Below, piece after piece: positions 46,240 through 55,513 of a stretch of 64,000 nucleotides of DNA. The notes below the pieces were generated by a model that made no database searches, was not told where the DNA came from, and saw nothing but the letters and a program-made list of their open reading frames with translations. Source of the DNA: Acinetobacter rudis (lineage in GTDB: Bacteria > Pseudomonadota > Gammaproteobacteria > Pseudomonadales > Moraxellaceae); contig NZ_BBRX01000021.1 of assembly GCF_000829675.1 (NCBI RefSeq), forward strand, positions 57,572 to 121,571, given 5' to 3'. Position 1 is the first letter of the stretch. Each line of letters begins with the position of its first letter. The position numbers and the translations under genes were made by a program.

Positions 46240-47010
46240 CTACCTCATTAGCCAACCACCAGCAATATCAACAACTTGACCCGTTACAAAGCTACTGTCA
46301 TTTGAAACCAGAAACTCTACAACTTTTGCGACTTCCATAGGTGAGCCTAATCGGCCTAATGGAGTGTCATCAATTACCCGTTGATTAACTTGATCACCAA
46401 CCTCTAATACCATAGGTGTCTCGATGCGTCCTGGTGCAATTGCGTTGACATGAATATTATATGTCCCCAGCTCACCCGCTAAATGACGAGTCAATCCAAT
46501 AATCGCAGCTTTGGTTGTACTGTAATGACATGCCACGACAGGCAGGTAAGCATGTGCAGCTACAGATGAAGTATTGATAATTTTTCCGAACTTGTGTTCT
46601 ATCATTTGTGGCACTAAAAGCCGAATAAAATTGAATGTGCCATTTAAATTAACATCAACCACACGTTGCCATTCTTCTGGCGATAATTGCCAGATTTTAT
46701 GAGCACTTCCCTCATGTTTTGGTGATATACCAGCATTATTTACGAGCGTATCAATAAAGCCAATTTCATTATAGAAGTACTCATACGCAGCCTGACATTT
46801 GCTGAAATCAGCAATATCTGTACAATATGAACTCACTTTATATCCTTGATCTGCCAATTCTCGATGTTTTTCCGCTAGTCGATCAGCATGATAATCAACT
46901 AAAGCAACAGTCATCCCTAATTGAGCAAAATGCTCAGCTAGAGCAGCACCAATACCATTCGCTGCACCTGTAATTAAAACCTTTCTATCACTCAATAATC
47001 TTGTTTGCAT
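46240..47010 (-). CDS. Short-chain dehydrogenase/reductase
   Basis: 256 residues with a classical SDR layout: ITGAANGIGAALAEHF cofactor loop, NNAG, NTSSVAAH, catalytic YSTTK and PGRIETPMV. NAD(H) or NADP(H) dependent oxidoreductase of unknown substrate. The ATG at 47010 has GGAG upstream, which gives the normal family length. It sits opposite a GldA-like dehydrogenase and beside an MHS transporter gene, from which it is separated by a terminator. Confidence 0.88.
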   Translation of the reverse strand: MQTRLLSDRKVLITGAANGIGAALAEHFAQLGMTVALVDYHADRLAEKHRELADQGYKVSSYCTDIADFSKCQAAYEYFYNEIGFIDTLVNNAGISPKHEGSAHKIWQLSPEEWQRVVDVNLNGTFNFIRLLVPQMIEHKFGKIINTSSVAAHAYLPVVACHYSTTKAAIIGLTRHLAGELGTYNIHVNAIAPGRIETPMVLEVGDQVNQRVIDDTPLGRLGSPMEVAKVVEFLVSNDSSFVTGQVVDIAGGWLMR

Positions 47011-47042
47011 CTTAGCTCCATTAAATATGAGTAAAAACCCTA

Positions 47043-47079
47043 TTAAAAAATGCAAAGATCCATCGAAGATCTTTGCATT
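47043..47079 (-). terminator. Rho-independent terminator after the MHS transporter gene
   Basis: ATGCAAAGATC / GATCTTTGCAT, 11-bp stem, 7-base loop, followed on the minus strand by TTTTTT. It ends the transporter transcript, so the SDR gene downstream probably has its own promoter. Confidence 0.85.
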
Positions 47080-47086
47080 AACCGCT

Positions 47087-48385
47087 TTATTTCACTTGGT
47101 TTAAATCAATACCTTTGTTATTTTTCCATGTTAAAACCGCAATAGATGCAATGATGGATATGACGATTAAATAAATATTAAACACCCATCCTTTATCAAT
47201 AGAATAAAGCCAAGTATTTACATATGACGCCGTACCACCAAAAATAGTGACCGCTAATGACATAAAAAATCCAAGAAAGTTGGTTCGATATTTTGTTGGA
47301 ATTTGTTCAGACATGGCGGCTGGTTTACACGACATTAAAAACCCCATGGTAAACAAACCAATACTTTGAGCGACTAATAGCGTCCAAGGCTCATGGCTAA
47401 TTAAAGACCACAATGGAAAAAGTAATAAAGATGACCCTACATAAGTAATTAATGAATTATTGTTTCGTCCAATATAATCAGATAGTCGTCCTTGAAATGG
47501 TAAACAAATTAAATAGATGACTTGGGCGATACAACTCATCATAAATGCATCTTTAGCAGGCATTTTTTGAATGCCAATTGCATAAATGGCTGCACATGTC
47601 ACCCATGTGTAAAAAGTTAATGTTGAACCCGCTTCATAGAAGAACAGCTTAATGCCAGCTTTCATGATTTTTGAAAAAGGCCAATTAACTTCTTCTACAT
47701 TTGCCTCACTGTTTTGTTCAATATGTGTTTCGACCATATTTCTACGTAGATAAATGGCAAAAAATGCTAAACCGCCACCAATTGCAAAAGGTACTCTCCA
47801 TACCCAATCATGCATTTGATGATCTGTATAAATAACATTAAGTAATGCTAAAAAAAGTGTTGCCAATAATGAGCCAGCTCCGACTGCAAAAAATGACATA
47901 CTCGACCATAGGCCTCGCCTTTGTGGTGGCGCTATTTCTGCAATATATGCATATGATGTAGCTGTTTCACCGCCATGTGCAAAGCCTTGTACTAATCTTG
48001 CTATCAATAATAAAGCTGATGCCCACGCACCAATTTTTTCATATGATGGAATACAAGCAATCATTAAACTTGCTAATGCCATCATTACCATAGTGACCAG
48101 CATAATATTTTTGCGGCCATATTTATTTGCTAGAGGGCCAAATACAAATCCTCCAATCGGTCTAGAGACAAATCCAACCGCAAATACAGCAAGAGTATTT
48201 AATAATGCGGATGTTGGGTCAGTTTTATCAAACAATGCCGATGCAATATAAACTGAAGCAACTGCATAAATTGTCCAATCATACCATTCCAATAAATTGC
48301 CAATACCACTAGCAACTAAGGATTTTTTTATATCTTTCTGCACATTTTGCTGTGACTGAGTCTCAATCTTTGAAAAGCTAGTCAT
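47087..48385 (-). CDS. MFS transporter, metabolite:H+ symporter (MHS) family
   Basis: 432 residues with twelve helices. ASGIGNLLEWYDWTIYAVAS at the start, SRPIGGFVFGPLANKYGRKN, and QGFAHGGETATSYAYIAEIAP are the marks of MHS symporters such as KgtP and ShiA. It imports a carboxylate or similar solute. No terminator separates it from its own upstream region, where about 440 bases are gene-free. Confidence 0.87.
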   Translation of the reverse strand: MTSFSKIETQSQQNVQKDIKKSLVASGIGNLLEWYDWTIYAVASVYIASALFDKTDPTSALLNTLAVFAVGFVSRPIGGFVFGPLANKYGRKNIMLVTMVMMALASLMIACIPSYEKIGAWASALLLIARLVQGFAHGGETATSYAYIAEIAPPQRRGLWSSMSFFAVGAGSLLATLFLALLNVIYTDHQMHDWVWRVPFAIGGGLAFFAIYLRRNMVETHIEQNSEANVEEVNWPFSKIMKAGIKLFFYEAGSTLTFYTWVTCAAIYAIGIQKMPAKDAFMMSCIAQVIYLICLPFQGRLSDYIGRNNNSLITYVGSSLLLFPLWSLISHEPWTLLVAQSIGLFTMGFLMSCKPAAMSEQIPTKYRTNFLGFFMSLAVTIFGGTASYVNTWLYSIDKGWVFNIYLIVISIIASIAVLTWKNNKGIDLNQVK

Positions 48386-48826
48386 GGCTATTTCAATCCT
48401 TTAATTTAAAATAAATCGGCAGTCCTATTACTAATTTCATTTCAATTAGTGCTTTGCCTTTTTAGAATTTTTGCATATTTTTTATTGTCTAATGGTGAAG
48501 CCCATTCAAATACAGTGTGAATGACGGGAACATCAAAAAGTAGGATTTAGCAAGTTCAGTACTAATTTATATAGGGCCAAAATATTTATTTTAGACATCT
48601 TCCAAGCTTAAAACTGGTGCTATTCTCTATATATTTCATTTTTTTAGGCAGTTATTAATGTCATAGCATTTATACAGTCAAGATATCGTTCAAATTAAAG
48701 TTAATTGATTAGAATTTTTATGCAATTAAGATAAAAGGAGTAATATTTTTATATTACTCCTTGTTTTTATTTGATGTATTTTGAAACATGCTCTAGTGAT
48801 CACAGCCTAGCTATGATTTTTTACCA
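48386..48826. other. Intergenic region with the terminator of the MBL-fold gene
   Basis: About 440 bases with no gene. A hairpin terminator at 48735-48762 serves the exported hydrolase gene. The left part should hold the promoter of the MHS transporter gene. Confidence 0.6.
48735..48762 (-). terminator. Rho-independent terminator after the MBL-fold hydrolase gene
   Basis: AAGGAGTAATAT / ATATTACTCCTT, a perfect 12-bp stem with a TTTT/AAAA loop, followed on the minus strand by TTTTATCTT. Confidence 0.85.
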
Positions 48827-49693
48827 TTAGTTCCAAGGCATTTCACCTGTATGAACTTTAGAGCTTAATTCAAGAGAACTTTCTTCAGCCAATGATGGAT
48901 ATATTTCTTTTACAGCCGAGATCACTTGAACTGAATCCTTGCTCTCATATGCTTTAAGAATTTTTTCATAATCTTTAAGATACTGAGCCGTAAAGTCTAT
49001 TGCACTACTTCCTTGTGGAATTTCACCGAGATAATGTCCAGGGATGACTGCACTTGGATGTAATCTTTTCATTTTACTCAAAGTGCTCAACCAGTCTTTA
49101 CGAGACTCAAGCGTTTGAGTGTCTGCTGTCCATAAATGAATGCCAGAAGAAACCCCTACACCGCCTAAAATAGTTCGGTTACTTGGAACCCATAAATAGG
49201 CAGCATATGAGTGAGGAGATTTGATTTCAATCTTTTCACCATCTAGTTTTAATGTATTGCTCTCTAAAGCTGTGGGTACAATAACCTGCTGAGGCGCACC
49301 GTCTTTTAAAATAGGTCCCCAATACGCCAGTTTAGCGACTTTTGTTTGCTCTATATGTTTTACAACTTTAGGGGTTGCAACAACTTTAGCATTTGGAAAT
49401 GCCTGAACTACAGGTTCAAGACCAAAATAAAAATCTGGATCGCCTGCGGTAATCACAATATGAGTTAAATTTTTTCCACTGTCTTGAATAATTTTAACGA
49501 GATTTTCACCGTCTTTGATACTGAATTGACTGTCGACTAAAATTGCATCTTTATCACCCGAAATGAGCGTAGATGAAACTGGGAATATCGCCTGTTGCTG
49601 TGGGTTATAGGTTTGATATGTTAATGGCGCTGCAAAGGTAGCACTCGCAAATAAAGCAGTACCAAGAGTTATAACTTTTGTTAGTGTACGCAT
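48827..49693 (-). CDS. Exported metallo-beta-lactamase-fold hydrolase (Vmh-like)
   Basis: 288 residues. A signal peptide ending TFAAP precedes an MBL fold (SGDKDAILVDSQFSIKDG, THIVITAGDPDFYFGLEP, HPSAVIPGHYLGEIP). The usual HxHxDH metal motif is altered to TAGDPDFYFG in this branch, so metal content may differ from true beta-lactamases. Such proteins occur with quorum-quenching or general hydrolase labels. The ATG at 49693 has GGAG upstream. A repeated-half-site operator lies 80 bases upstream. Confidence 0.75.
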   Translation of the reverse strand: MRTLTKVITLGTALFASATFAAPLTYQTYNPQQQAIFPVSSTLISGDKDAILVDSQFSIKDGENLVKIIQDSGKNLTHIVITAGDPDFYFGLEPVVQAFPNAKVVATPKVVKHIEQTKVAKLAYWGPILKDGAPQQVIVPTALESNTLKLDGEKIEIKSPHSYAAYLWVPSNRTILGGVGVSSGIHLWTADTQTLESRKDWLSTLSKMKRLHPSAVIPGHYLGEIPQGSSAIDFTAQYLKDYEKILKAYESKDSVQVISAVKEIYPSLAEESSLELSSKVHTGEMPWN

Positions 49694-49771
49694 AATATCC
49701 AACACTCCTGAGTAAAAATATATTTAATTTCATGCATTCAAATGAACTGATTTAAATATCTTAATATCAAA

Positions 49772-49806
49772 ACTTACTTTTAGTAAGTACTTACCAAGAA
49801 GTAAGT
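49772..49806. promoter_or_regulatory. Four-half-site operator upstream of the MBL-fold gene
   Basis: ACTTAC at 49772, GTAAGT at 49783, ACTTAC at 49789 and GTAAGT at 49801 form two inverted pairs that meet in a central palindrome GTAAGTACTTAC. It lies in the 170-base spacer between acr3 and the hydrolase gene. This is a candidate binding site for two dimers of a TetR- or ArsR-type repressor; no such regulator gene adjoins it except arsR of the arsenic operon. Confidence 0.6.
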
Positions 49807-49864
49807 ATGGGTTTTCTTTACGAAACTATTTAAATTTACATAAATAGTAAAATACATTGTAAGT

Positions 49865-50905
49865 TTAACCATGAGAATAACATTTATTTTTTAACCACAG
49901 TGAGACTGTAACTAAAGCAATAAGTACTGGAACTTCAACCAATGGCCCAATAATTGTTGTAAAAGCTACTGGCGATGCCAAACCAAAAGTTGCAATTGCA
50001 ACAGCCAAAGCAAGTTCAAAATTATTACCCGCTGCGGTAAATGAAATAGCTGTGGTTTTTGCATAGTCATTACCGATCCATTTACTCATGAAGAAACTAA
50101 TAAAAAACATTGAAACAAAGTAAATAACCAATGGTATAGCAATCATTAAGACATCAAATGGAAGACTAACTACATCACCACCTTTTAAGCTAAACATGGC
50201 TAAGATCGTAAATAATAAAGCAATTAAACTGAGTGGACTGATCTTAGGAATAAACTGATTTTGATACCAATTTAGCCCCCTTAACTTGACTAAAATTAGA
50301 CGTGTGAAAAACCCAAGTAAAAATGGGATACCTAAATATATAAATACTGCCTGAGTAATGGTCCAAAAATCGACTTGAATCACTTGAGAAGCTACACCAA
50401 AATACGGAGGTAGAAAACTTAAGAAAAACCAAGCATAAGTGCTAAAAAATAAAATTTGAAATATGCTGTTAAACGCGACCAATGCCGCAACATATTGATT
50501 ATTACCACCCGCTAAACCATTCCACACCAATACCATCGCAATACAACGAGCAAGCCCAATCAAAATCAGCCCAGTCATATATTCAGGATAGTTTTGTAAG
50601 AATAGGATAGCCAAAGCAAACATTAAAATAGGTGCAACAATCCAGTTTTGAACAAGTGAAAGTACCAGTGTTTTCTTGTCCTGAAATATCTGGGGTAAGG
50701 CTGCATAATCAACTTTAGCCAGTGGTGGATACATCATTAAAATTAAGCCAATAGCAATGGGGATATTAACTGAATCAATACTGAGTTGATGAAGAGAGGT
50801 CGAGACCTGAGGAAAATAATTTCCGATCGCAATCCCAAGTGCCATGGCTATAAATATCCATAACGTCAAGTTACGGTCCAGAAACGAAAGGCGTTTTTGT
50901 GACAT
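49865..50905 (-). CDS. acr3: Arsenite efflux permease, ACR3 family
   Basis: 346 residues with ten membrane helices. [19 protein letters not shown] holds the conserved cysteine of ACR3 and separates it from Ars[22 protein letters not shown] is the second conserved region. It exports arsenite (and perhaps antimonite). The ATG at 50905 lies just after the arsR stop; a GTG at 50917 overlapping arsR is also possible. Last gene of the arsC-arsR-acr3 operon. Confidence 0.9.
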   Translation of the reverse strand: MSQKRLSFLDRNLTLWIFIAMALGIAIGNYFPQVSTSLHQLSIDSVNIPIAIGLILMMYPPLAKVDYAALPQIFQDKKTLVLSLVQNWIVAPILMFALAILFLQNYPEYMTGLILIGLARCIAMVLVWNGLAGGNNQYVAALVAFNSIFQILFFSTYAWFFLSFLPPYFGVASQVIQVDFWTITQAVFIYLGIPFLLGFFTRLILVKLRGLNWYQNQFIPKISPLSLIALLFTILAMFSLKGGDVVSLPFDVLMIAIPLVIYFVSMFFISFFMSKWIGNDYAKTTAISFTAAGNNFELALAVAIATFGLASPVAFTTIIGPLVEVPVLIALVTVSLWLKNKCYSHG

Positions 50906-50909
50906 ATCC

Positions 50910-51233
50910 TTACTCACAACAATTGTTTTTAAGATTCGAATTTGGCGTTAGGTGTTGGAACTCAACTGTTGCTTTCATTGTTTCAAGAATTTGTAATGCC
51001 CATTCTGTTAAATCTGGATGTAAACTGTAGTAAACCCATTGCCCTTGTCTTCGGTCTGCAAGCAAACGAGATGTGCGTAATAACGCTAAATGACGAGAAA
51101 TTTTAGGCTGACTTAAATTTAATTTGTCTTGTAAATCACATACACAAAGCTCTTGATGGGCAGCAACCAGTAGAATGATATTCAGACGAGTTTCATCTGA
51201 AAGTGCTTTGAAAAAATCAACAGGACTGATCAT
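50910..51233 (-). CDS. arsR: ArsR-family metalloregulator
   Basis: 107-residue winged-helix protein with [18 protein letters not shown] start ([14 protein letters not shown]), the metal-binding ELCVCDL motif in the recognition helix region and [14 protein letters not shown]. The CxC pair binds arsenite, releasing DNA. The tail also carries CC. It starts right after arsC. It probably represses its own operon at the AT-rich dyad upstream of arsC. Confidence 0.93.
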   Translation of the reverse strand: MISPVDFFKALSDETRLNIILLVAAHQELCVCDLQDKLNLSQPKISRHLALLRTSRLLADRRQGQWVYYSLHPDLTEWALQILETMKATVEFQHLTPNSNLKNNCCE

Positions 51234-51671
51234 TTACTTATCCTCTGCTTTTATACGTCGTCCATGAATATCAATTACCTGCTCTCCATCTTCCTTACTA
51301 AATGCTCCCAACTGAGGCTGGACCAATAGCTCCAAAACAACCTCAGAAGGACGAGCTAACCGTGTGCCAAGTATTGTTACTACAAATGGACGATTTATAA
51401 GTAAGGGATGTTTGACCATAATATTCAACAGCTCTTCATCATTTAAGTTTTGCTGTGCCAAGTGCAACTCTTGATAAGGCGGAACATTGGTTCGCATTGC
51501 TTGGCGTACAGATAAATCCGCATCTTGAATTAAAGTACGCAGTTCATCGACTGTTGGAGGGGTGTCTAGATAATAAATAACCTCCGGCTCAACCCCTGCA
51601 TTTCGAATTAAAGCTAAAGTATTTCGGGAAGTACCACACTCTGGATTGTGGTAAATTTTGACCTGTGACAT
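51234..51671 (-). CDS. arsC: Glutaredoxin-linked arsenate reductase
   Basis: 145 residues of the R773-type ArsC family: YHNPECGTSRNTLALIRNAG carries the catalytic cysteine, HPLLINRPFVVT and LGTRLARPSEVVLELL the arginine-rich substrate site. It reduces arsenate to arsenite. The ATG at 51671 matches the family start; a longer frame upstream only adds hydrophobic non-homologous residues. First gene of the operon. Confidence 0.92.
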   Translation of the reverse strand: MSQVKIYHNPECGTSRNTLALIRNAGVEPEVIYYLDTPPTVDELRTLIQDADLSVRQAMRTNVPPYQELHLAQQNLNDEELLNIMVKHPLLINRPFVVTILGTRLARPSEVVLELLVQPQLGAFSKEDGEQVIDIHGRRIKAEDK

Positions 51672-51717
51672 AAATATTAAACTTGATAAGGTAACAGGAC
51701 ATTTATATATGAATATC

Positions 51718-51743
51718 CATATATATGCAAATACATATATATT
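51718..51743. promoter_or_regulatory. Candidate ArsR operator upstream of arsC
   Basis: CATATATATG and CATATATATT are spaced by 6 bases in an AT-rich dyad 50-70 bases before the arsC ATG. The position suits an ArsR operator overlapping the promoter; the low complexity lowers confidence. Confidence 0.45.
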
Positions 51744-51779
51744 GACAGCTAAGTGGTTCGCCATATTTTGATATTATTT

Positions 51780-52264
51780 CTTTAAGTGCTGATCTAGATT
51801 TTTAAGTGCAAAATCAACGATTTCACTCAAGTTGTTTTTGAATATTCGGATAATAATTTAAGTGTATTTTTAAAATGGATAATCCAGCTTTCCATCGCTA
51901 ATAATATCAAGTCGACAATTCTACAACCGTGATCGTGGATGAAACATTATTGACCAAACACCACCGACCTCTAACCGTGCCATCCGATTCTTTAACTTCT
52001 TCAATCATAAGGCGTGCAGTGATTGGATCACCTTTTTATCAAGAAATAATTTTCCATCTGGATCAAAGCCTTTGGGTTTCACCAACATCTAATACGGCTT
52101 TTTTGCTCTTTTAAATATGATTCGGACTAACTCTACATAACGTTTGATTAAACGAGAGTTTAAGTTGGAAATGTTAGATTGGAGAACATATTTTCCAATC
52201 TAACCGAATTCATAATATTTGTGTAAATACCTATGATTTAGCGGGGTGAAGATGCCAAAATTTC
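51780..52264. other. Intergenic region with a decayed gene and a hairpin
   Basis: About 485 bases between the ars operon and zigA. It holds a frameshifted minus-strand coding remnant (51915-52105) and a hairpin with an 11-bp stem, GTTAGATTGGA / TCCAATCTAAC (52173-52204), about 60 bases past the zigA stop and lacking a T-run. Confidence 0.55.
51915..52105 (-). pseudogene. Decayed small-protein gene, perhaps DUF2158/YodC-like
   Basis: Read on the minus strand in three pieces joined by frameshifts, the segment gives KKAVLDVGETQR, then GFDPDGKLFLDKK, then DPITARLMIEEVKESDGTVR and GRWCLVNN before a stop. The last part resembles the end of small DUF2158-like proteins, which finish with an RxxWC- or CxWF-type strand. 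Assignment is weak; that it is a broken coding region is better supported than its family. Confidence 0.4.
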
Positions 52265-53461
52265 TTATTCCCAGTGTTCAAAAGTTTGCCATTGCTCTAA
52301 ACCCAGTAGCATTTCCGTATCACTTAGCAAACAATGATCAAATTGTTGAATTAAATCTTGTTGATCCATATTCATCCCAATTAAGACAATTTCTTGCCTA
52401 GCATCTCCAGTATCAATATCCCAATTTTTTTCAATAGCTTTAATACTCTCTATATCTTGTGGCCAATCCTCTTTATCTACAGTACTCCACCATTGACCTG
52501 CAACATCATATCGTGCCATTGCTCCTGCTTGCGACCATGAACAGGCAAGTGTTGGTTGTGAAGCCAACCAGAAAAAGCCTTTGGAACGCACCACACCAGT
52601 CCATTTCGAGTGAACAAAATCATAAAAACGTTGTGGATGAAACGGTCGTCGTGCTCTATATACAAAACTGTGAATACCATATTGTTCTGTTTCAGGGGAA
52701 TGTTCACCACGTAATTCTTTTAGCCAACCGGGTGCTTGAGCTGCTTCATTAAAATCAAATAAATGTGTGCTGAGTAGTTTGTCTAGCGCAACTTGGCCAA
52801 ATTGAGCAAGCTCTATCTTAGCTCTAGGATTGAGTTTTTGTAAAATAGCGAATAATTGTTGTTTCTCTACCTCATTGATTAAATCGACTTTATTTAAAAT
52901 TAGCACATCACAAAATTCAATTTGATCAACCAATAAGTCAACCACGTTGCGTTCATCTTGTTCTCCTAGTGATTCACCACGTTGTTGTAAACTGTCATAA
53001 GAATTATAATCTTTAAGAAAATTGAAAGCATCAACAACTGTTACCATCGTATCCAATCGAGCAAACTCACTAAGTGATATTCCCTGCTCATCTTCAAATG
53101 TAAAGGTTTCAGCCACAGGTAGAGGTTCAGAAATCCCTGTTGACTCGATCACCAATTGATCAAAACGATTTTCCTGAGCTAAACGGCGAACTTCTATAAG
53201 TAAATCTTCACGTAGCGTGCAGCAAATACAGCCATTACTCATTTCAACCAGTTTTTCATCGGTGCGTGATAATGCTGCATCACCAGCCCGAAGTAGCGCT
53301 GCATCTATATTCACCTCAGACATATCATTCACAATAACAGCAATACGACGACCTTCATTGTTATTTAAGATATGGTTGAGTAATGTGGTCTTTCCTGCAC
53401 CTAAAAAGCCAGATAATACGGTGACTGGTAATTTAACAGGATTGGCTAGCTGAGCATCCAT
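52265..53461 (-). CDS. zigA: COG0523 GTPase, ZigA-like zinc metallochaperone
   Basis: 398 residues. Walker [14 protein letters not shown], the metal-binding CxCC motif [13 protein letters not shown], and NKVDL for guanine are all visible; the CobW C-terminal domain follows ([20 protein letters not shown]). ZigA of A. baumannii is a Zur-regulated GTPase helping cells use zinc during limitation. The ATG at 53461 is preferred to a GTG four codons upstream. It lies downstream of a zrlA-like gene on the same strand, with a 108-base spacer and no obvious own Zur box, so it may be read from the zrlA promoter. Confidence 0.85.
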   Translation of the reverse strand: MDAQLANPVKLPVTVLSGFLGAGKTTLLNHILNNNEGRRIAVIVNDMSEVNIDAALLRAGDAALSRTDEKLVEMSNGCICCTLREDLLIEVRRLAQENRFDQLVIESTGISEPLPVAETFTFEDEQGISLSEFARLDTMVTVVDAFNFLKDYNSYDSLQQRGESLGEQDERNVVDLLVDQIEFCDVLILNKVDLINEVEKQQLFAILQKLNPRAKIELAQFGQVALDKLLSTHLFDFNEAAQAPGWLKELRGEHSPETEQYGIHSFVYRARRPFHPQRFYDFVHSKWTGVVRSKGFFWLASQPTLACSWSQAGAMARYDVAGQWWSTVDKEDWPQDIESIKAIEKNWDIDTGDARQEIVLIGMNMDQQDLIQQFDHCLLSDTEMLLGLEQWQTFEHWE

Positions 53462-53569
53462 CGGCTTTCTCACTTTTGCATGTTAATGATTAGGATTGGA
53501 ATAGAGTCAATAAAGTGTTGAGTCATCTTTAAAAGCTATTCACTAGGACTTATTTACTTTGATTTAAAT

Positions 53570-54292
53570 TTAAGGACTGAGTTGTATACTCAGGCAAGGA
53601 GAAGATCGGCTTCGATGATCTTTTCTCCATGTTCGATATCCAGCACTATCAATATGGATCTGTCCTGAAGCATAAATACCTAAGCCCATATTTAAACTTG
53701 CGCCATTTTCTTTCCAGAATTGACATAGCTTATTTTTACTTTGTTGAATCATCAGCTGTTCACTTGGTGATGGATGTAAAGATGAAATTCGAAAGTCTAA
53801 AGCAGCATTAAAGACATGCTTTGAACGATCTGCCCCATTTGCACAACGATTTAAATTAAAATTTCGATAGACAGAGGTTACTGTAAAATCATCTAGAATC
53901 TTTTGATCAAGCAGCTGCTTTAGAATTTTCAAGGTTGGTATAATATTTGGCCACATTTCCTGAGGCGGAACCTCAAACGCTTCGGCATGACATTTTTGCC
54001 AGTCTCGTGCTGTTTGAAATAATTCAAAATCTGGAATAATGTCATCAACATTGTTACGCCGTAAAAATGCTTTATATCTTTTGATGTTATGTTGGTTATT
54101 TAAATCAGATTGCCAATCTAAATAAGGCTTAGAAGGTATCTTTGTCAGTGCTAGCTTTTGATTTTCATGCCATACCATTGATGTAACTTTTGCTATAGAG
54201 CTGAAAGTTTGTTGTGATATTTTTTGTTCAATGTTTGGCTGACTACAAGCACCTAAACCAAAAAATAAAATGTAAAACACGATTCGTTGCAT
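53570..54292 (-). CDS. zrlA: M15-type D-Ala-D-Ala carboxypeptidase-like lipoprotein (ZrlA-like)
   Basis: 240 residues. The signal ends in the lipobox LGAC with Cys16. The zinc peptidase motif is YRNFNLNRCANGADRSKH then VFNAALDF, with the second histidine region in SGQIHIDSAGYRTW. This is the peptidase M15_3 pattern. ZrlA of A. baumannii is a zinc-regulated peptidase that maintains the cell wall under zinc limitation. A perfect Zur-type palindrome lies 62 bases upstream. Confidence 0.8.
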   Translation of the reverse strand: MQRIVFYILFFGLGACSQPNIEQKISQQTFSSIAKVTSMVWHENQKLALTKIPSKPYLDWQSDLNNQHNIKRYKAFLRRNNVDDIIPDFELFQTARDWQKCHAEAFEVPPQEMWPNIIPTLKILKQLLDQKILDDFTVTSVYRNFNLNRCANGADRSKHVFNAALDFRISSLHPSPSEQLMIQQSKNKLCQFWKENGASLNMGLGIYASGQIHIDSAGYRTWRKDHRSRSSPCLSIQLSP

Positions 54293-54353
54293 AAGTTTCT
54301 ATCACGAGCAAATGAAAAAGATTAGGTGAGAATCACATCTGAAAACCATTAAC

Positions 54354-54371
54354 GTTATGTTATAACATAAC
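54354..54371. promoter_or_regulatory. Zur box upstream of zrlA
   Basis: GTTATGTTATAACATAAC is a perfect 18-bp palindrome, of the Zur consensus type seen in gamma-proteobacteria, 62 bases before the zrlA start. An identical 18-bp core lies before folE2. Confidence 0.85.
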
Positions 54372-54556
54372 ACTAATATTAGAAAGACATTCTCTTATTT
54401 ACGCTTTAAATTATGAACAATATTGTAGTAAGAAATTGATTAATATGTAATTAAATTAATATTAAATTAAGCATCAATGGCCTGCTCTGATTATTTTTAC
54501 CATAGTTTCGTGATCTCCAACATGCAAGGCATTTGATTTTTAGTCTACTTTTTATA

Positions 54557-54580
54557 ATTGTTATGTTATAACATAACAAT
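54557..54580. promoter_or_regulatory. Zur box upstream of folE2
   Basis: The same core GTTATGTTATAACATAAC (54560-54577), extended by ATT and AAT to a perfect 24-bp palindrome, ends 27 bases before the folE2 ATG, where bound repressor would block transcription. Confidence 0.88.
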
Positions 54581-54607
54581 AAATTCATTCCGTATACGTT
54601 GTGCTAT

Positions 54608-55513
54608 ATGACTCATACTTTACTGCCAGATATTTCCACACAGTCTTCGTCTTTAACTCCCCCCTATCCATTAAATTGGGTTGGAATGGAAAATATCACT
54701 CTACCTATATATATACAAAATATCCGATATATAAGTCAGGCGAATGCTTACGTCAGTTTAGATGACCCACAGGCTAAAGGGATACACATGTCTAGGCTTT
54801 ACACTCGGCTTTTAGATATTTGTAAAATTGAAGATCTCACATTAGATCATATTCAGCAGGTATTACAGGACTTTTTAACCAGTCATCAAGGTTTATCTAG
54901 CCACGCCAAAATTGAATTACAGGGAAATTTCCATCTAGAGCAACCAGCCCTAATCAGCGATTTATCTGGCTGGAAAAGCTATCCATTTCATTTATCTGCT
55001 GAGCTTAAAGCACAGCAATTTAAAGCAAGTTTTGCTATTGAAATTGGCTACTCTTCTACCTGTCCTTGTTCGGCAGCACTGGCTCGAGATCTCATTCAAA
55101 AACGCTTTGAAGATGCAGTCTCTCTGGGGAAATTAAAGTTAAACGATGTCAATCAAATTTCAACATGGTTAGGTACGACCGATGCAATCGTTGCTACACC
55201 ACACAGTCAAAGGAGCACGGCTCAACTGAAATTTAATTTATCACCCAGCATGAAGTCTATTCCAATTCAGCAATTTATTCAGCATGCAGAGCGAGCACTC
55301 GCAACCCCTGTACAAACAGCTGTAAAACGAGTAGATGAGCAAGCATTTGCTTTAGCAAATGGACAAAACTTGATGTTTTGTGAAGATGCTTTACGCCGCT
55401 TATATCATGCCTTTATTGATTATCCTGAGATCACTGCTTTTGATTTTAAAGTGATTCATGCCGAAAGTTTACATGCCCATGACGCTGTGGCACAAGGATC
55501 TTGGCCATGCTAA
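54608..55513 (+). CDS. folE2: GTP cyclohydrolase IB (FolE2)
   Basis: 301 residues. The catalytic/metal cysteine lies in YSSTCPCSAALARDL; GWVGMENITLPI and SAFDFKV-like ends (ITAFDFKVIHAESLHAHDA) are FolE2 marks. It makes dihydroneopterin triphosphate for folate without strict need for zinc, replacing the zinc-dependent FolE under starvation. The ATG at 54608 is used rather than a TTG three codons earlier. First gene of a Zur-controlled four-gene run; overlaps hisI. Confidence 0.93.
   Translation: MTHTLLPDISTQSSSLTPPYPLNWVGMENITLPIYIQNIRYISQANAYVSLDDPQAKGIHMSRLYTRLLDICKIEDLTLDHIQQVLQDFLTSHQGLSSHAKIELQGNFHLEQPALISDLSGWKSYPFHLSAELKAQQFKASFAIEIGYSSTCPCSAALARDLIQKRFEDAVSLGKLKLNDVNQISTWLGTTDAIVATPHSQRSTAQLKFNLSPSMKSIPIQQFIQHAERALATPVQTAVKRVDEQAFALANGQNLMFCEDALRRLYHAFIDYPEITAFDFKVIHAESLHAHDAVAQGSWPC

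Larger units (their letters stand above)
54293..54607. other. Divergent zinc-regulated promoter region
   Basis: About 315 bases between zrlA and folE2, with one Zur-type box at each end (54354-54371 and 54557-54580). The 185 bases between the boxes are AT-rich with no gene. Confidence 0.7.

Noticed and set aside
51929..52114. Plus-strand small gene in the ars-zigA spacer
   Set aside because: The coding-like signal is on the minus strand across three frames; the plus-strand frame has no recognisable motif.
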